From Metellina segmentata (lineage: Eukaryota; Arthropoda; Arachnida; Araneae; Tetragnathidae), in assembly GCA_947359465.1 (NCBI GenBank), contig OX375872.1, positions 80,459,641 through 80,523,640 of the forward strand: 64,000 nucleotides of DNA. Reading direction: 5' to 3'. The position numbers were made by a program, and so were the translations under genes. Shown here one piece after another: positions 1 to 11,620 of the stretch. How positions within the stretch are numbered: the first letter of the stretch is position 1; every line of letters begins with the position of its first letter. The notes under the pieces are model-generated. The model had not been told where the DNA came from. It worked only from the letters and a program-made list of their open reading frames with translations, and did no database searches.

Positions 1-1310
1 TTTACATTAACTTGCCATAAAACTCGATATTTTCCCGCGCTGCTTCCATGCAAATATATCGAAAAAAAGCTGTAATTATGAACTAGTATGTACTGTGCTT
101 ATCGAATAAATTTGGATGAAATAATCTATATAAAAATATATCTGCGCATCGAAGGCATAAAATATGCTCACAAAAATACAAATTTTCATGAGAGCAGTTT
201 AAAGTTTTTTTCCTACATTCTCTCACAATTACTCAATTATTTTAAAGAGATACATTATGTATTGAAACTGGACATAGTGTTGTATGTCATTAGAAAGAGG
301 CTGACAAAAACGTTGGACGTGATTATTGTAAAATGTCTATTTTTAAAAATTGCAGTGCCATAATCTTGTTTTTGCTATCCCAGAAAACAAATATATTTCT
401 AAAAACTGACATTGATTATAATGTTTCGTATTTACAAGCTCTTGAAATTCAAGAAAATTCACAACCATTGATAATCGATTCTATACCCTTATTTAGTTAA
501 CTTCAAAAGCAAAGCACAAAAATATTCTAAACTCTAAAATACCCTTCTGTGTATAATAAATGCAAAAATTTACCCATAAGGTTGTCGAGATTTTCGTCGA
601 AGCTATGTTTCTATTCACAGATGCAAACCGAGAGTGCGCGGCACGAGTTATATAACGCCAGTTATTATAACTGCATTATTTATATCTTAGAGATAATGCC
701 TAGCTCCATTTCCAAGATGTCTGTCTAGATAAACATTAGAAGAATTTCACTTACCAAATATGCTCCTTAAGTTAGAGACCATTTTGGCTCAATAGGTGTG
801 ATTAGTTTACCCGGAAATAATTGGAAGGAAGCCCTACAAGTTCTCAGATTCTATTCAGACAACAGAATAGCATCTTGTTGAAGGGCTAGATGGAGATAAA
901 TGCACGTCTATTGTTCGATCTCTTTGCGATGTTTAACTAAAAGGGAATTCAGATCCACGTCTCACACCTCTTATAATAAGAATGGACAATGGGAATTCAA
1001 AACCTTAAATTCAGAAGCCTTATATTCTGAAAAGTTCTACCACAACGTGGATTATTAATATTGAATGGCTTCCTAGAAATATATGATCCTTTCGGTATGA
1101 AATTATATTCCCTTTATTGACAAAAGCATGTGAACTTTCTGCAATGATGATTGATCTACTCCGTTTGTCTAGTAAATACATCATATATATTCCGAAAATT
1201 TTCTCATGATAATAAATTACTATTAAATTGATATAATAATAAATTAAAGCAGAAATTTGAATATTTATGGTGAAATGTATCCTACATGTATGCTCCTTTG
1301 TTTACTTGCC
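1..1310. other. Unassigned AT-rich sequence
   Basis: No coding exon, RNA gene or recognisable element. The 91-codon open frame at 88-363 has no family features and sits in low-complexity AT-rich DNA. Confidence 0.6.
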
Positions 1311-1609
1311 TCTCCTGGAAGTTTCATGACGAAGTATATTATCATTAGTAAAACTAACCAGATCTTGATATCTCGTCATTAGGAAAAACTGACCTTATCT
1401 TGATTTCTTCATTAGAGGAAAACTGATTTTAGCTTGATCTCGTCATTTGAAGAGAACTGACCTTATCTTGATCTGGTCGTCGTCAAAAAAATACATCTTC
1501 ATTGTGCGGAATTCGACCAGCATTCTTGATGACGAGGTATCTCGTCATTAGCTAAATTGGTCAGACCATGATTAACGAGGTATCTCTTCGAAAGCATTTA
1601 AAGGGTTTA
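1311..1609. mobile_element. TTAA-family MITE, multi-module form, diverged
   Basis: TCTCCTGGAAGTTTCATGAC at the left and AAGGGTTTAA at the right. Repeated ATCTCGTCATTAG with ACTGACCTTATCTTGAT modules. Ends decayed. Confidence 0.7.
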
Positions 1610-2284
1610 AAGTATTCATATATTTTCATCTAGCTACTTCATTCAAAACATTAACCTTATTCAGACGCAAACGAGTTAATAACTAATCGATCACTTTTTG
1701 TGCTAATTGATTGTTATAAGCGACTAAGGTTTTACGAATATATCGGCTATTGTTATAGTATTTAGATGTTTCAATAGCTCAGTAATAAAACTTTATTTCG
1801 ACTCAACACATGTCTCAAAAATAATCTTCAGTTTAAAAACAACTCGCATCCTTTGTATAAAAGAATAAATTTTAATTTTGGCTTTAGCAATTATTCGGAT
1901 AAAGTTTTAGTTTTTCAGATAATTTGAAGTTTCAGAACACTGTTTTCTAACGCGCTAAGTAATTTTTGTTATGATTTGCTAATACTCATAGAACAATACA
2001 TTTAAGATTGTTTTACTCATACATGTACAGCTTAGAATATTTAAGTCTTTTTGCAATATAAACAATAAGATTACGAAATTAGTATTGAAGATAAATAGAT
2101 ATATAAATAGAAAGTTGGTGAGTTAATTTCATATTATGAGAGCAATAAGAGTGGTAAGATGTAATTACATTTTATTCAAATAAAAGTTCTTTTAATTAAA
2201 TGAAACTTCATTTAAATACCACGTCTCAAAGTAAATCCTTTTTTTTTCAGGCACTAACCTTTCCCTTAGGAAAAATTAAAAATT
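1610..2284. other. Unassigned AT-rich sequence
   Basis: Nothing recognised on either strand. Confidence 0.6.
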
Positions 2285-2389
2285 CTTTCATTTTTCACCA
2301 AAACAAAAATTTCGTATTTTCAATTAGACCTCACTTTATTATATTCTACAGGCTCCATTATAAATAAAAAACATTTTGTACATCTCGTT

Positions 2390-3171
2390 CCACAGTTGCT
2401 ATAAATGCGCCTCTAGTTAGACCAAACTCGTAGGGTGTTCAACTTGCCGTCCCAAATGATCACAGAAATGCTCCATTGGTGACAGATGTGGGGATCGAGT
2501 AGGCCAGGGAAGGGTGGTAATGTGGTGGAGACAGTCTTGTGACATCATTGTTGTGTGTTGCCGAGCATTGTCTTGTTTAAAAATGGCTCATAGGAGCCCT
2601 GCCATGAGTGGCATCACAGGTGGCTGAAGGATGTCATGGACGTACCGCTGGGCTGTCATTGTGCCATGGATCAATATTAGTGGTGACCGTGTAGCGTAAG
2701 CAATGTCACCCCATGTTATCACACCAGTTGTGGGAGCGGTGTGTCGCTGTAAAGTGATGGCAGGATTGAGGCGTTCACTACGGGGCCTTCATACACGAAC
2801 AGGATTGTCATCACTGCTCAAATTGAATCTAGATTCGTCGCTGAAGACGACCTGGTTCCATTCCGTTGCAGTCCAATCCCGTCGTGCGCGACATCACTCA
2901 AAACGGAGGCGTTGGTGGGTGGGTGTCATTGGCAGCAAGCGAAATGGGCTCCATACCAGATGTCCTTCAGCCAGGCGCCTTGCGATGGTTCGGGAAGACA
3001 CATGTTCCCGTAGTGAAGGTGCTGCATGTGTGTGGATAACGGCCAATGAGGCAGTTGGCTCTACGCGTGCGTTTCGCAGGATGTGACGGTATTCTCAACA
3101 ACTGGTCTGTCGAGGACGTCCTGAGCCTGGTAGCCCTGTAAATGACGTATCTTCTGTCCACTGGTCCCAAC
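2390..3171 (-). pseudogene. Tc1-like transposase, DDE portion, decayed
   Basis: Minus-strand continuation of the transposase after the hAT insertion. It starts QWTEDTSFTGLPGSGRPRQT and continues in shifting frames through the DDE region. Multiple stops; no function expected. Plus- and minus-strand open frames of 60-130 codons in this stretch are chance frames of the relic. Confidence 0.72.
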
Positions 3172-4092
3172 TAGGGATGCGACATCGACAGCAAAATATC
3201 GATGTTGATAATACATCGACCCAAAAACATCGATGTTTTTAAAATTCAGTGTATTTAAACTTTTTCCCCCCATTTCTTAAGACTGGTTTAGCAACTAGTC
3301 ATGCAACATCGACAGCAAAACATCGATGTTTTTAAAATTCAGTGAATTTAAACTTTTCACCCCATTTCTTAAAACTGGTTTAGCAACTAGTGATGCTACA
3401 TCGACAGCAAAACATCTAAGTTTTTAAAATTCAGTGTATTTAAACTTTTTTCCCCCATTTCTTAAAACTGGTATAGCAACTAGTGATGCGACATCGACAG
3501 CAAAACATCGATGTTTTGAAACTTCGATGTTCAAAATTAAAACATCGATGTTGATAATACATCGCACCAAAACCATCGATGTTGTTAATACATCGCACCA
3601 AAACCATCGATGTTTTTAAAATTCAGTGTATTTAAACTTTTTTCCCAACTTCTTAAAATTGGTTTAGCAACTAGTGATGCGACATCGGCTCCAATGGATG
3701 GATGTTTTTATAAAACATCAATGTTTTGAAAACATCGACATCGATGTCGCATCCCTACTTTTCAGACCCTTCACCCTTGGCCACTTTGGTCTATAAGTAT
3801 GTTCAATTTGCTAATTATAAAAATTATGCTACTTTGTTAATTTTAAAAATTTTATAACGATACCTTTTTCATTTAAAAATAAAACATCGACAACGTAAAA
3901 ACATCGAAAGGTATAAACATCGATGTTACAAAAACATCGACTCCAATACATCTATGTAAAAAATATCGATGTTTTTAAAAAAAACATCGATGTTTTGAAA
4001 ACATCGACTCCAATACATCTATGTTAAAAATATCGATGTTTTTTAAAAAACATCGATGTTTTGAAAACATTGACATCGATGTCGCATCCCTA
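3172..4092. mobile_element. Non-autonomous hAT-type element, 921 bp, palindrome-rich
   Basis: Ends are TAGGGATGCGACATCGA and its reverse complement. It is bounded by a perfect 8-bp direct repeat GTCCCAAC (3164-3171 and 4093-4100), the target-duplication length of hAT elements. The left half holds about four tandem units of roughly 95-125 bp, each starting GATGCGACATCGACAGCA and carrying AAACATCGATGTTT. The right half is dominated by repeated ATCGATGTTTT palindromes. No coding frame is recognised. It lies inside the Tc1 transposase relic, so it is younger than that insertion. Confidence 0.88.
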
Positions 4093-4099
4093 GTCCCAA

Positions 4100-4242
4100 C
4101 ACCTCCTCACAATAAAATTAGAAGGGCCTACTTCACGAGCTACTCGCCGAGCAGACCACCCAGCTTCCATCATCCTGATGATTCTTCCCCTCTCGAACTG
4201 TGACAGCTTCTCATATTGTCTTCGATGGCGGCGTAACGGCAT
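4100..4242 (-). pseudogene. Tc1-like transposase, N-terminal HTH fragment
   Basis: Open frame from Met at 4242 through RRCWD to the hAT insertion point. Contains FERGRIIRMMEAGWSARRVA, the first helix-turn-helix of the Tc1 DNA-binding domain. Its continuation lies across the insertion at 3171 and below. Confidence 0.78.
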
Positions 4243-5021
4243 GTCTATCACAGCGTTTCCTTTGCAAAAGCTTAAGTACACTCAAACAAGCTCTGCTTAC
4301 CTGTTTTATACTCCAAGGATAACGAAGTTCAACGCCCTCTAGTGGCATTACGCAATGCGCAATCACGCTGCATTTCTAATCATTTGCATATCTGGCCGAC
4401 ATGTACCTTCATGCCAAGTTTCGTTACGATCCCACAGTTATTTCTTGGTGCGCAAATTTTTATGGCAATGAGTGTATTTCCCCCTCTTTAAGATATTTAT
4501 TTAATTACAATAATCTTCCTTCATTAAAATATATACTGACTATTTACAAATATATATTGTTTAAGCACCACTAGTTTTAAGCGTAGATCCCATTCTAACT
4601 AATCAATGTGTTGCAAAAAGTGACCGTAGAGGAACCAAATCACTAGTTTTAACCAGTGTCAGTCAGTGTAAACATAGGGGCGGTAGTGTTTCTGGGCAAT
4701 ACGTATATACAGGTATTGCACGTATTCTAAACGTGACATCTGTTGACCTCGTTTGTTATAGGATACCAGATATTCGCCAATAAAAATTTCAAGGAATAAA
4801 TTCAAAATTGATGATGGCAGTTGGTTCGTCAACCTCAATCAGATTAAATGCCAAAAGTTTGAACCATTTGGAGGCAGCTTTTGTCAAGGCAAATATGATA
4901 TAGGGTCAGTACTGTTTCTGTGGCGGTACATATTTCCTGTATGTATTCTAAACGTGAAGTCTGTTTGGTCACTTTTCCGAATATGATTTCAGCACTTCGC
5001 CAATAAATATTCCAACGAGGG

Positions 5022-5155
5022 TAGGGTAGAGTAGTTGAATTAACGTCACACTGTAGCAACATAACGGGGTGTTGTTGACATTCGGGGTAGGTAATTGAAC
5101 TACTATCTCACTGGAATAACGCAATGGCGAAGGTCCGGGAGAAAAATGCCATAGA
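5022..5155 (-). mobile_element. Two adjacent inverted SINE tail fragments
   Basis: GTAGAGTAGTTGAATTAACG then CACTGTAGCAACATAACGGG, and again GGGTAGGTAATTGAACTACT then CACTGGAATAACGCAATGGC. Both are short inverted tail pieces of the SINE family, lying inside a dispersed repeat. Confidence 0.55.
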
Positions 5156-5213
5156 GCAAATGATAATAGTAGTTGATTTGTCAACTCCAATTAGATTAAA
5201 TGCCAAAAGCCGC

Positions 5214-5556
5214 CGCCGACCAACCGGTATAGTGGTTAAGGTGTTAGCCTCTAGATCGGAAGGTTCCTGGTTCGAATCCGGGTCCGGGCATGGATGTTTG
5301 TAAACGTATGATGTAGAGGCGGCTGGTGCACCTTAAATCTGTCGTGGCCGAAAGTCCTCACGTTGGGTTGGCTTGGAAGTTTGGAGAGTGGGGTGCCAGC
5401 TCAGGTGTTGCTTCGTCATCTGACCGTGGTTCAAAATTACGAGGTGTTGTTCTCGAATCTTTCCCTTAAGGGACTGATTCCGGACCGTCGTCAATAGCCC
5501 GTTGTGTTGCTCTAGTACGACGTTAACTAAAAAATTACCAAAAATTACCAATTGCC
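5214..5556 (+). mobile_element. tRNA-derived SINE, full-length copy
   Basis: The head resembles a tRNA gene: GTATAGTGGTTAAGGTGTTA as A box region and GGTTCGAATCC as B box, about 72 nt in all. The body carries the hallmark GGCTGGTGCACCTTAAATCT, CTCACGTTGG, AGTTTGGAGAGTGGGGTGCC, CATCTGACCGTGGTTCAAAA and GTTGTGTTGCTCTAGTACGA. The tail is repeated AAAATTACC. It splits a dispersed repeat also present at 10.1-10.4 kb. The internal pol III promoter could be functional; not tested. Confidence 0.85.
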
Positions 5557-5740
5557 AAATGCCGCCAAAACGGTGAAAAACATTTTAAGCATCCTTGATG
5601 CGTATAATACGAGAGCATTTGGGTTGCGGAAGTAAAATTTTCGCTTTTCGTCTGATTTGTTTGCTTTCACTGAAAATCCCTCTAATACTAAAGAGTTGTA
5701 ACAATTCCTTCCTTGCTTTAATTTCTTAAGCAACTGATGA

Positions 5741-6253
<513 letters not shown>

Positions 6254-6779
6254 AAGGTTTCACTAATTCTAGCCAATGATGTCATTTTTGTTCTATACGT
6301 CATGGCTGATTTAGGTTGATTTGTTATTTATCCAGCATATTCCCTTTCAAGAACATGTATGCTGCTGTTTAAATAGTGATGGAATTTCAAAAAAAAATAA
6401 TGTTTTCACACTTATGGAATTTCTATCCACTGTTCCAGCGATTTTTGACATGTGCCACAGTGGAACTTTTGCGTCTTATGGATGGGAAAACGCTTTAAAT
6501 CGTGTTTGATTTATTTCATTTTTACGGTTTAGTTTAAGTTCACAAATAATTTCAAGTAATTTCAAGTTTTTAATTTATGTATAAATGTTTTGAGAATTAT
6601 TTTTTATTACAAAATATCACAAATAAATTAATTAAAAAGGATTTTTAGAGTCACTTTGAAGCAACAAGGTTTGGTAATTGCTATTGTTATTTCTATGAAA
6701 ATCAAACAAACTTATACTTATATTTTGCCAAATTGGCCAAAAACATATTTTTGGTGATCACAGAAATTTAATAATACGT
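6254..6779. other. Unassigned sequence
   Basis: Nothing recognised. Confidence 0.55.
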
Positions 6780-7800
6780 TTGTGTGGGCTATGAGATGGT
6801 TAAATATTATTTTTATACACCGATATGTATGAACAAGATAAATAATCGAAACACTCACAATTATGAAGCATGTATGTTCATTATGTATGACGTTCAAATC
6901 CTCGTGTCTCGATTGCCAATTCCCGGGAACTGGACAACTGGGAATAAGAGCACAATAGTATGTATAAACATAGTAAGAATCCACACTTATAAAGCCACCG
7001 GAGTTTTCTTCGCTCCCAGTAAATTCCCTAGTGGGAATCATTGATTTGAATAGTGTTCTTAATGTCAGTGTTTATAATAGTTAACTCAAATATTTATCGA
7101 TCTCCACGTGAAACCAGTCATTCCAATTTAGTAAGCTTCAATACTTCCCCGACTCTTTAAAACACATAAACAATGAACTCAAAATCAAAATCCGAGCTAA
7201 AAACGCCTGTTTTTGAATCGATTTGTTTTCTGATCATCAGTAGCCTCATTCAAAACCACGTGACTTGAATACTAACTCCCGGGGACAATACTGTATTAGC
7301 AAATGTATGCACAAACAAAATAAAGAATCACAACACACACTTATGAAGCATGCATGTTCATTATGTATGACATTCCAAACCATATGACTCGACTGTCAAT
7401 TCTCGGGAGCTAGTAGGTAGGTAGTTAATTAACATCGTACTAGAGCAAACAAAGAGTTATTGGTGATGGTCCGGGATCAATATCGATGGGAAAGATCCAA
7501 GGACAACACATCGTAATTTTTAACCACGCTCAGTTGACAACACCAGTGCAGGGAGCGGGGCCATGCTGCATTAGCTATTGCATGTATAAACAAAATAAAG
7601 AATCGGAATAGACTTATGATGCAGCCGTAATTTTCTTCCCAAAATATATTCCAATAGTTGGCATAAATGATCTGATTAGCGTTATTAATGTGTTGGTGTT
7701 TATAACAATAGTCAACCCAAATACTTATCGATCCCCACGTAAAGCCAGTCATCTCAACTTAGTAAGCTTTAATACTTCCCTGCCACTCTTTGAAGCAATA
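6780..7800. repeat. Two-copy tandem segmental duplication
   Basis: The segment 6830-7165 corresponds to parts of 7300-7790. Both carry GAAGCATG.ATGTTCATTATG then a CCAATTCCCGGGAACT / TCAATTCTCGGGAGCT core, and GTGTTTATAA...CAAATA.TTATCGAT then CCAGTCAT and TTAGTAAGCTT. The second copy is interrupted by the inverted SINE tail at 7409-7500. Confidence 0.72.
7409..7500 (-). mobile_element. SINE 3' fragment, inverted
   Basis: TAGGTAGTTAATTAACATCG followed by CTAGAGCAAACAAAG and GGTCCGGGATCAATATCGAT is the inverted tail of the SINE family. Confidence 0.72.
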
Positions 7801-9394
7801 ATTAAAACTAAAATTAGACAGGTGAGTGGTGGAATTAAAAGGAATTAAACTCTCCGTGTACTCTTGATATGAAAATCCGAGCTTAAATTTTTGCTAAAAC
7901 GAGCTTCTTATTTTTGTTTAATGAAGCAGGCCTCTTATGGTAACAATTTTTCCACTTAGAAATAGTTGTTTTCCTCTGGGTGTTTGTCTCTAAATCTGTA
8001 ACTCTTGAGGGAATAAATCTTTCAGTAACGTGGATTAAAATTGAGGGATGTTCACCTACAACTCCTATTTGAATCAGTATGTCCATTAGAGCATAGTCAT
8101 TAATGCTTTTCTTCAAAATTTACGAAATTCTGTAAAGCTTAAGCACTTCAAATTAAACCAATCAGTACCTATTTTACACGAAAAGAATTTTGACAATATG
8201 ATGCGTATTCTGTGTAATATGTCTAAATGTGAATCTATCAGTTATTTAAAAATTTATAGTGTTGATGTACTTTATTTCTTTCATTTTTTCGAATGCTAAA
8301 AATGCTTAGCATTGTGGATGTAGTACTTTCACTCTAATATTGCAAGCAACTCTAATTACAGGTCTTTAATTATATATTCGTGGTAAAGCATTGATTCCAA
8401 AATTTTGATCCGGAATGTATGAAGTTTCTGGAACAAAATATTGAATTAACAAAATATTGTATATCAGGTATTAATTCGTTTTATTACTTACATTTTACTA
8501 CCATTTAAGAATTGTTTGTTTTTACAAAAGCACAGAGGCCATATTCTTCCACAAGACATACAACACCAAGTGATGGACATGCACACAAATAAAGTTTTAC
8601 TGATTTCAGTGTAAACAAAAACGAAGCCGTCAGAAGATTTTACATCTTTTGTCCAGATGTTCGTTCATGATACCTATCAAGATTGTCTTAAAATGTAGTT
8701 TATCGCCATTTTTGCTACTTTGTTCTAATTGACATTGACCAATCGACTATCACATACCGATTCGGAATTTATTCTTCGTAATTTTTATTGAAAAAGTTCT
8801 GAAAATATTTTTTGAAAACAATCCAAGTGATGTCAAGTTTGTAAAACGCACGTAAAAAACGTTCAGTAGCAGTGACACTAACATCACTTCCATTTAGATT
8901 GACTGAAAATCTCTCTCATATGAGCACATTTTGGAATTCCCTTCAAAACTGGAGGCACACACAGCATCAAACTTATCCGCATAATACTGCTCTTGCGTTA
9001 ATATTTGTTATTTCATGCACGACTTTTTTTAGTGAACATCAAAAAAGTTTTCTCAGATATCTTTCAGAAAAAAAATCTCGTAAAAGAAGAGCTGAGTATA
9101 AGATGCGTACTTGTTACCTCTCGCTCTAATGCCTATCAGATACCCATTAACTACGCTGACAGAAAGGAACAATACGAAATTCCTGTCGAAGAATCTTCAA
9201 AAGAGGTCTGTGTAATTAGTCATAACACCCAAAACCACATTTGTCGTTGCATAAGTAACTTCTTATAATTAAAGGCAAAAGAAATGAATTTCACTTTTCT
9301 ACTCTGCCCTTTTTTATACTTCTGGTGAAAGAATAATCATCCCTTCGCGGCTATTCATAAGCTATTTGAATTCACAGAAAAAAAGTTGAGATTG
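7801..9394. other. Unassigned sequence
   Basis: Open frames up to 87 codons (for example at 8872-9268) have no domain features, no splice context and overlap each other. I regard them as chance. Confidence 0.55.
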
Positions 9395-9690
9395 CCCAGT
9401 AGTAAGAGTAGCAGATTAGCAACCGAGGATTGCGAGTTTAAATCTTGGTCCAACCAAAGACCATTGTGTGCCCGTCAAATCTGTCGCGTCCTCAATTGTC
9501 TTCACTTTGGCGTGGTGTGGAAGTTTGGAGAGTGAGGTACCAGCTCAGGTTTGGACATTGTTATCTGATCGTGGTTCAAAATTAAACGGTGTTAGCCTAA
9601 GATCCTTCCCTTGGGGACTAATCCATGACCATAGGCATTAGCCTGTTGTGTTGCCCCAGCGTAATGTTAATTAACTACTTTACTGCCCCT
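9395..9690 (+). mobile_element. tRNA-derived SINE copy
   Basis: Same family as 5214-5556: a tRNA-like head with a degraded B box (GAGTTTAAATCTTGG), GGCGTGGTGTGGAAGTTTGG, CAGCTCAGG, a GATCGTGGTTCAAAATT stretch and the CCTGTTGTGTTGCCCCAGCG tail segment. Confidence 0.82.
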
Positions 9691-10059
9691 AACTTTGAAT
9701 TTATAACATTTGATATTACTTTTTTAAGTTCAAGAATTAAGATGATCCAGAGAATATGCGATATTGATAAGCTTTAATTTACTTAAGTCTTTTTTTGAAT
9801 CTTGTTTAAGTAAGTTACATTAAACTGAATTCGCCAAAATTGTATCCTATAAAACTATGTACTTTACTTTGTAAACAACATACTTCTTTTCACATGCTGA
9901 CTCACATACGAACGTCGGCACCACAAGAGAACTTACGTCTATTTGCACAGGATCGCCGAATGGGTAAGCCACCGTTACTCCTAACTACATAGAACAAGTC
10001 CAAAGGTCCATACGCTTACAAAACGGGATTCTCGCCCGAGATCTACTGGGTGGCAGAAG

Positions 10060-10420
10060 AACGAAAGGTAGAACAACCACGGAAAGCATTTTCTGTCAAG
10101 GCAAATGTAGGTGGCTGTTGAGTTTCAGTGGCAGAACTTGTGTTCTGAGACTGAATTCTTGGTGGAACATCACTTGGTTTGTTTTTCGAATACTTCGCTA
10201 ATAAAATTTCCAGAGAATGAATTCAGAAATGAAAGGTAGTAGTTTATTAGTCTACGTCAATTATATTAAATGTTAAACATCGCCAAAACGGCTGTATGTT
10301 ACTTTTTAAGGTAACCCTATATGTATCATGAGAGGGCATTTGGGTAGCGGTAGTAGAGTCTTCGCGTTTCGTTTCGTATCTTTGTACGGAAAATTTTTCT
10401 CAAACCAGTTAGGTAGTTTT
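10060..10420. repeat. Dispersed repeat shared with 4660-5740 and 39920-40140
   Basis: Shared landmarks are GTAGGTGGC(T/G)GT, TTTTTCGAATAC, TTCGCTAATAAAATTTCC, ATTAAATG(T/C)..AA then CGCCAAAACGG, and GAGGGCATTTGGGTAGCGG. The 4.7-5.7 kb copy is split by the SINE at 5214; this copy shows the unsplit state. Confidence 0.68.
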
Positions 10421-10477
10421 AAGAAATATAATTCTATAATTTTTATTGTTTATCCATCAAACGTAATATATTTCATG

Positions 10478-10570
10478 GGTAAGTAGCTAATTGATGTCTT
10501 ACTGAAGAAACACAACTAACTATTGGAAGCAATCCGTAATCCATCCCCACGGGAAAGACTTTGCATGGGA
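10478..10570 (-). mobile_element. SINE 3' fragment, inverted, diverged
   Basis: GTAAGTAGCTAATTGATGTC with GAAACACAACTAACTATTGG and CCATCCCCACGGGAAAGACT resembles the inverted SINE tail with many changes. Confidence 0.55.
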
Positions 10571-10599
10571 TTACATCAAGAGTAATATATTACATTTGT

Positions 10600-11620
10600 G
10601 TCATAAAAACCCAAAACAAACCAACTATACACACGGATTTATATAGAATTTACTTCCCGTAATTTGTTACATTGCTTTAACAGATTTTCCTTAGTGTAAC
10701 TAACAAGGGACCGTTGTTGTGAGTAATTAGCTCAGGTTCGATTCTTATTACTTTGGGTGTATGTCTCTCTTTTGTATCAGTAATATATTTCTCGTGTGTA
10801 TGACCATTGCTGGATGTTGTATGTCTTACAAATAGCGCAGCTTTGGCATATATAGCTCTCGCACCATAAAACCTGTCAACCAATTCGTGTTAAATAATAA
10901 AACAACATTCCCCAATTTCCGTATAAATGGCCATATATAGTGACTTTGCAGTATCCGGATTAATAGAAGTTTCTACCCAGTTTTCTTCGAGATGTGTACT
11001 ATTTTGTGTGCATTATTCAGTTCCGTTTTGTTTGAGATCGTTTCGAAGCTACCTAAAGTTTCTATTGGGCATATATATTCCTTGAGGTCATTCTTTAGCA
11101 CTACTTGTGCGAAAATTCTCTTGAACGTAGAAATTTCAAACGTGAGCTTGATCAAATATGGTGCTTGTACCATAAAATCCAAAACTAACTCCACATACAG
11201 ATTTATATCGTCATGCTAATTAGTAAAACTCGTACCTTCTATACGTTAACAAAAGAATTACGACTTTTTCTAATTAGTATGACTATATTCAATTATTTCC
11301 CGTAATTTTTTACGAAACTTTAACAGGTTGGACTTAGCCAAATTTATTCAAGCCCATGGAAGTTTCTACCCTGTCATCATCGAGTTTTATAATGTTTCGT
11401 GTGCATTATTCGGTTCTGTCTTGTTTGAGTTCTTTTCGAAACAACCTAGAATTTCTTTTGGTAAAAACTATTCCTTAAAGTCATTCTTTAACACTACTAG
11501 TGCGAAATTTCCTTTGACCAATAAAAATTTCAAACTATTTCGTGTGATCTTGGTCAAATAATATCCTTATATCATAAAACTCAGTAAACAACTATTCATA
11601 CAGATTTATAATTAAATAAT
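10600..11620. repeat. Tandem segmental duplication, two clear and one partial copy
   Basis: 10970-11210 and 11357-11612 align throughout (GAAGTTTCTACCC, TTTTGTGTGCATTATTC, GTCATTCTTTA.CACTAC, CATACAGATTTATA). CGTAATTT.TTAC.....CTTTAACAG at 10650-10690 and at 11300-11325 suggests a third, more diverged copy. Apparent open frames here are repeat-derived. Confidence 0.72.

Larger units (their letters stand above)
2285..4474 (-). mobile_element. Tc1-like element relic, split by a hAT insertion
   Basis: The right end is clear: CACTCATTGCCATAAAAATT (minus strand) next to TA at 4475-4476. The left end near 2285 is only loosely similar and uncertain. Minus-strand coding starts at 4242 (MPLRRHRRQYEKLSQFERGR, GWSARRVAREVG: the HTH of Tc1 transposases), is interrupted at 4092-3172, and resumes with QWTEDTSFTGLPGSGRPRQT. 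Further fragments such as MTAQRYVHDILQ-like, QDNAR-like and SPHLSPMEHF-like pieces are readable with shifts down to about 2390. Several stops and frameshifts make it inactive. Confidence 0.8.
4660..5740. repeat. Dispersed repeat, copy split by SINE insertions
   Basis: GGCGGTAGTGTTTCTGGGC near 4680, a second related start at 4905, TTCGCCAATAAATATTCCAA at 4996, ATTAAATGCCAAAAG at 5193. The continuation after the SINE is GCCGCCAAAACGGTG at 5562 and GAGAGCATTTGGGTTGCGGA at 5610. Confidence 0.65.

Noticed and set aside
88..363. 91-codon open frame at the window start
   Set aside because: No domain, no splice context, AT-rich composition; likely chance.
2703..3086. 127-codon plus-strand open frame
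   Set aside because: Antisense shadow of the minus-strand Tc1-like transposase relic.
3172..4092. Regular repeated palindromes that might suggest a CRISPR array or a satellite
   Set aside because: No equal-length unique spacers; bounded by inverted ends and an 8-bp target duplication, so it is a transposon.
5214..5290. tRNA gene call from the A and B boxes
   Set aside because: No acceptor-stem pairing is evident and the SINE body follows directly; it is the head of a SINE.
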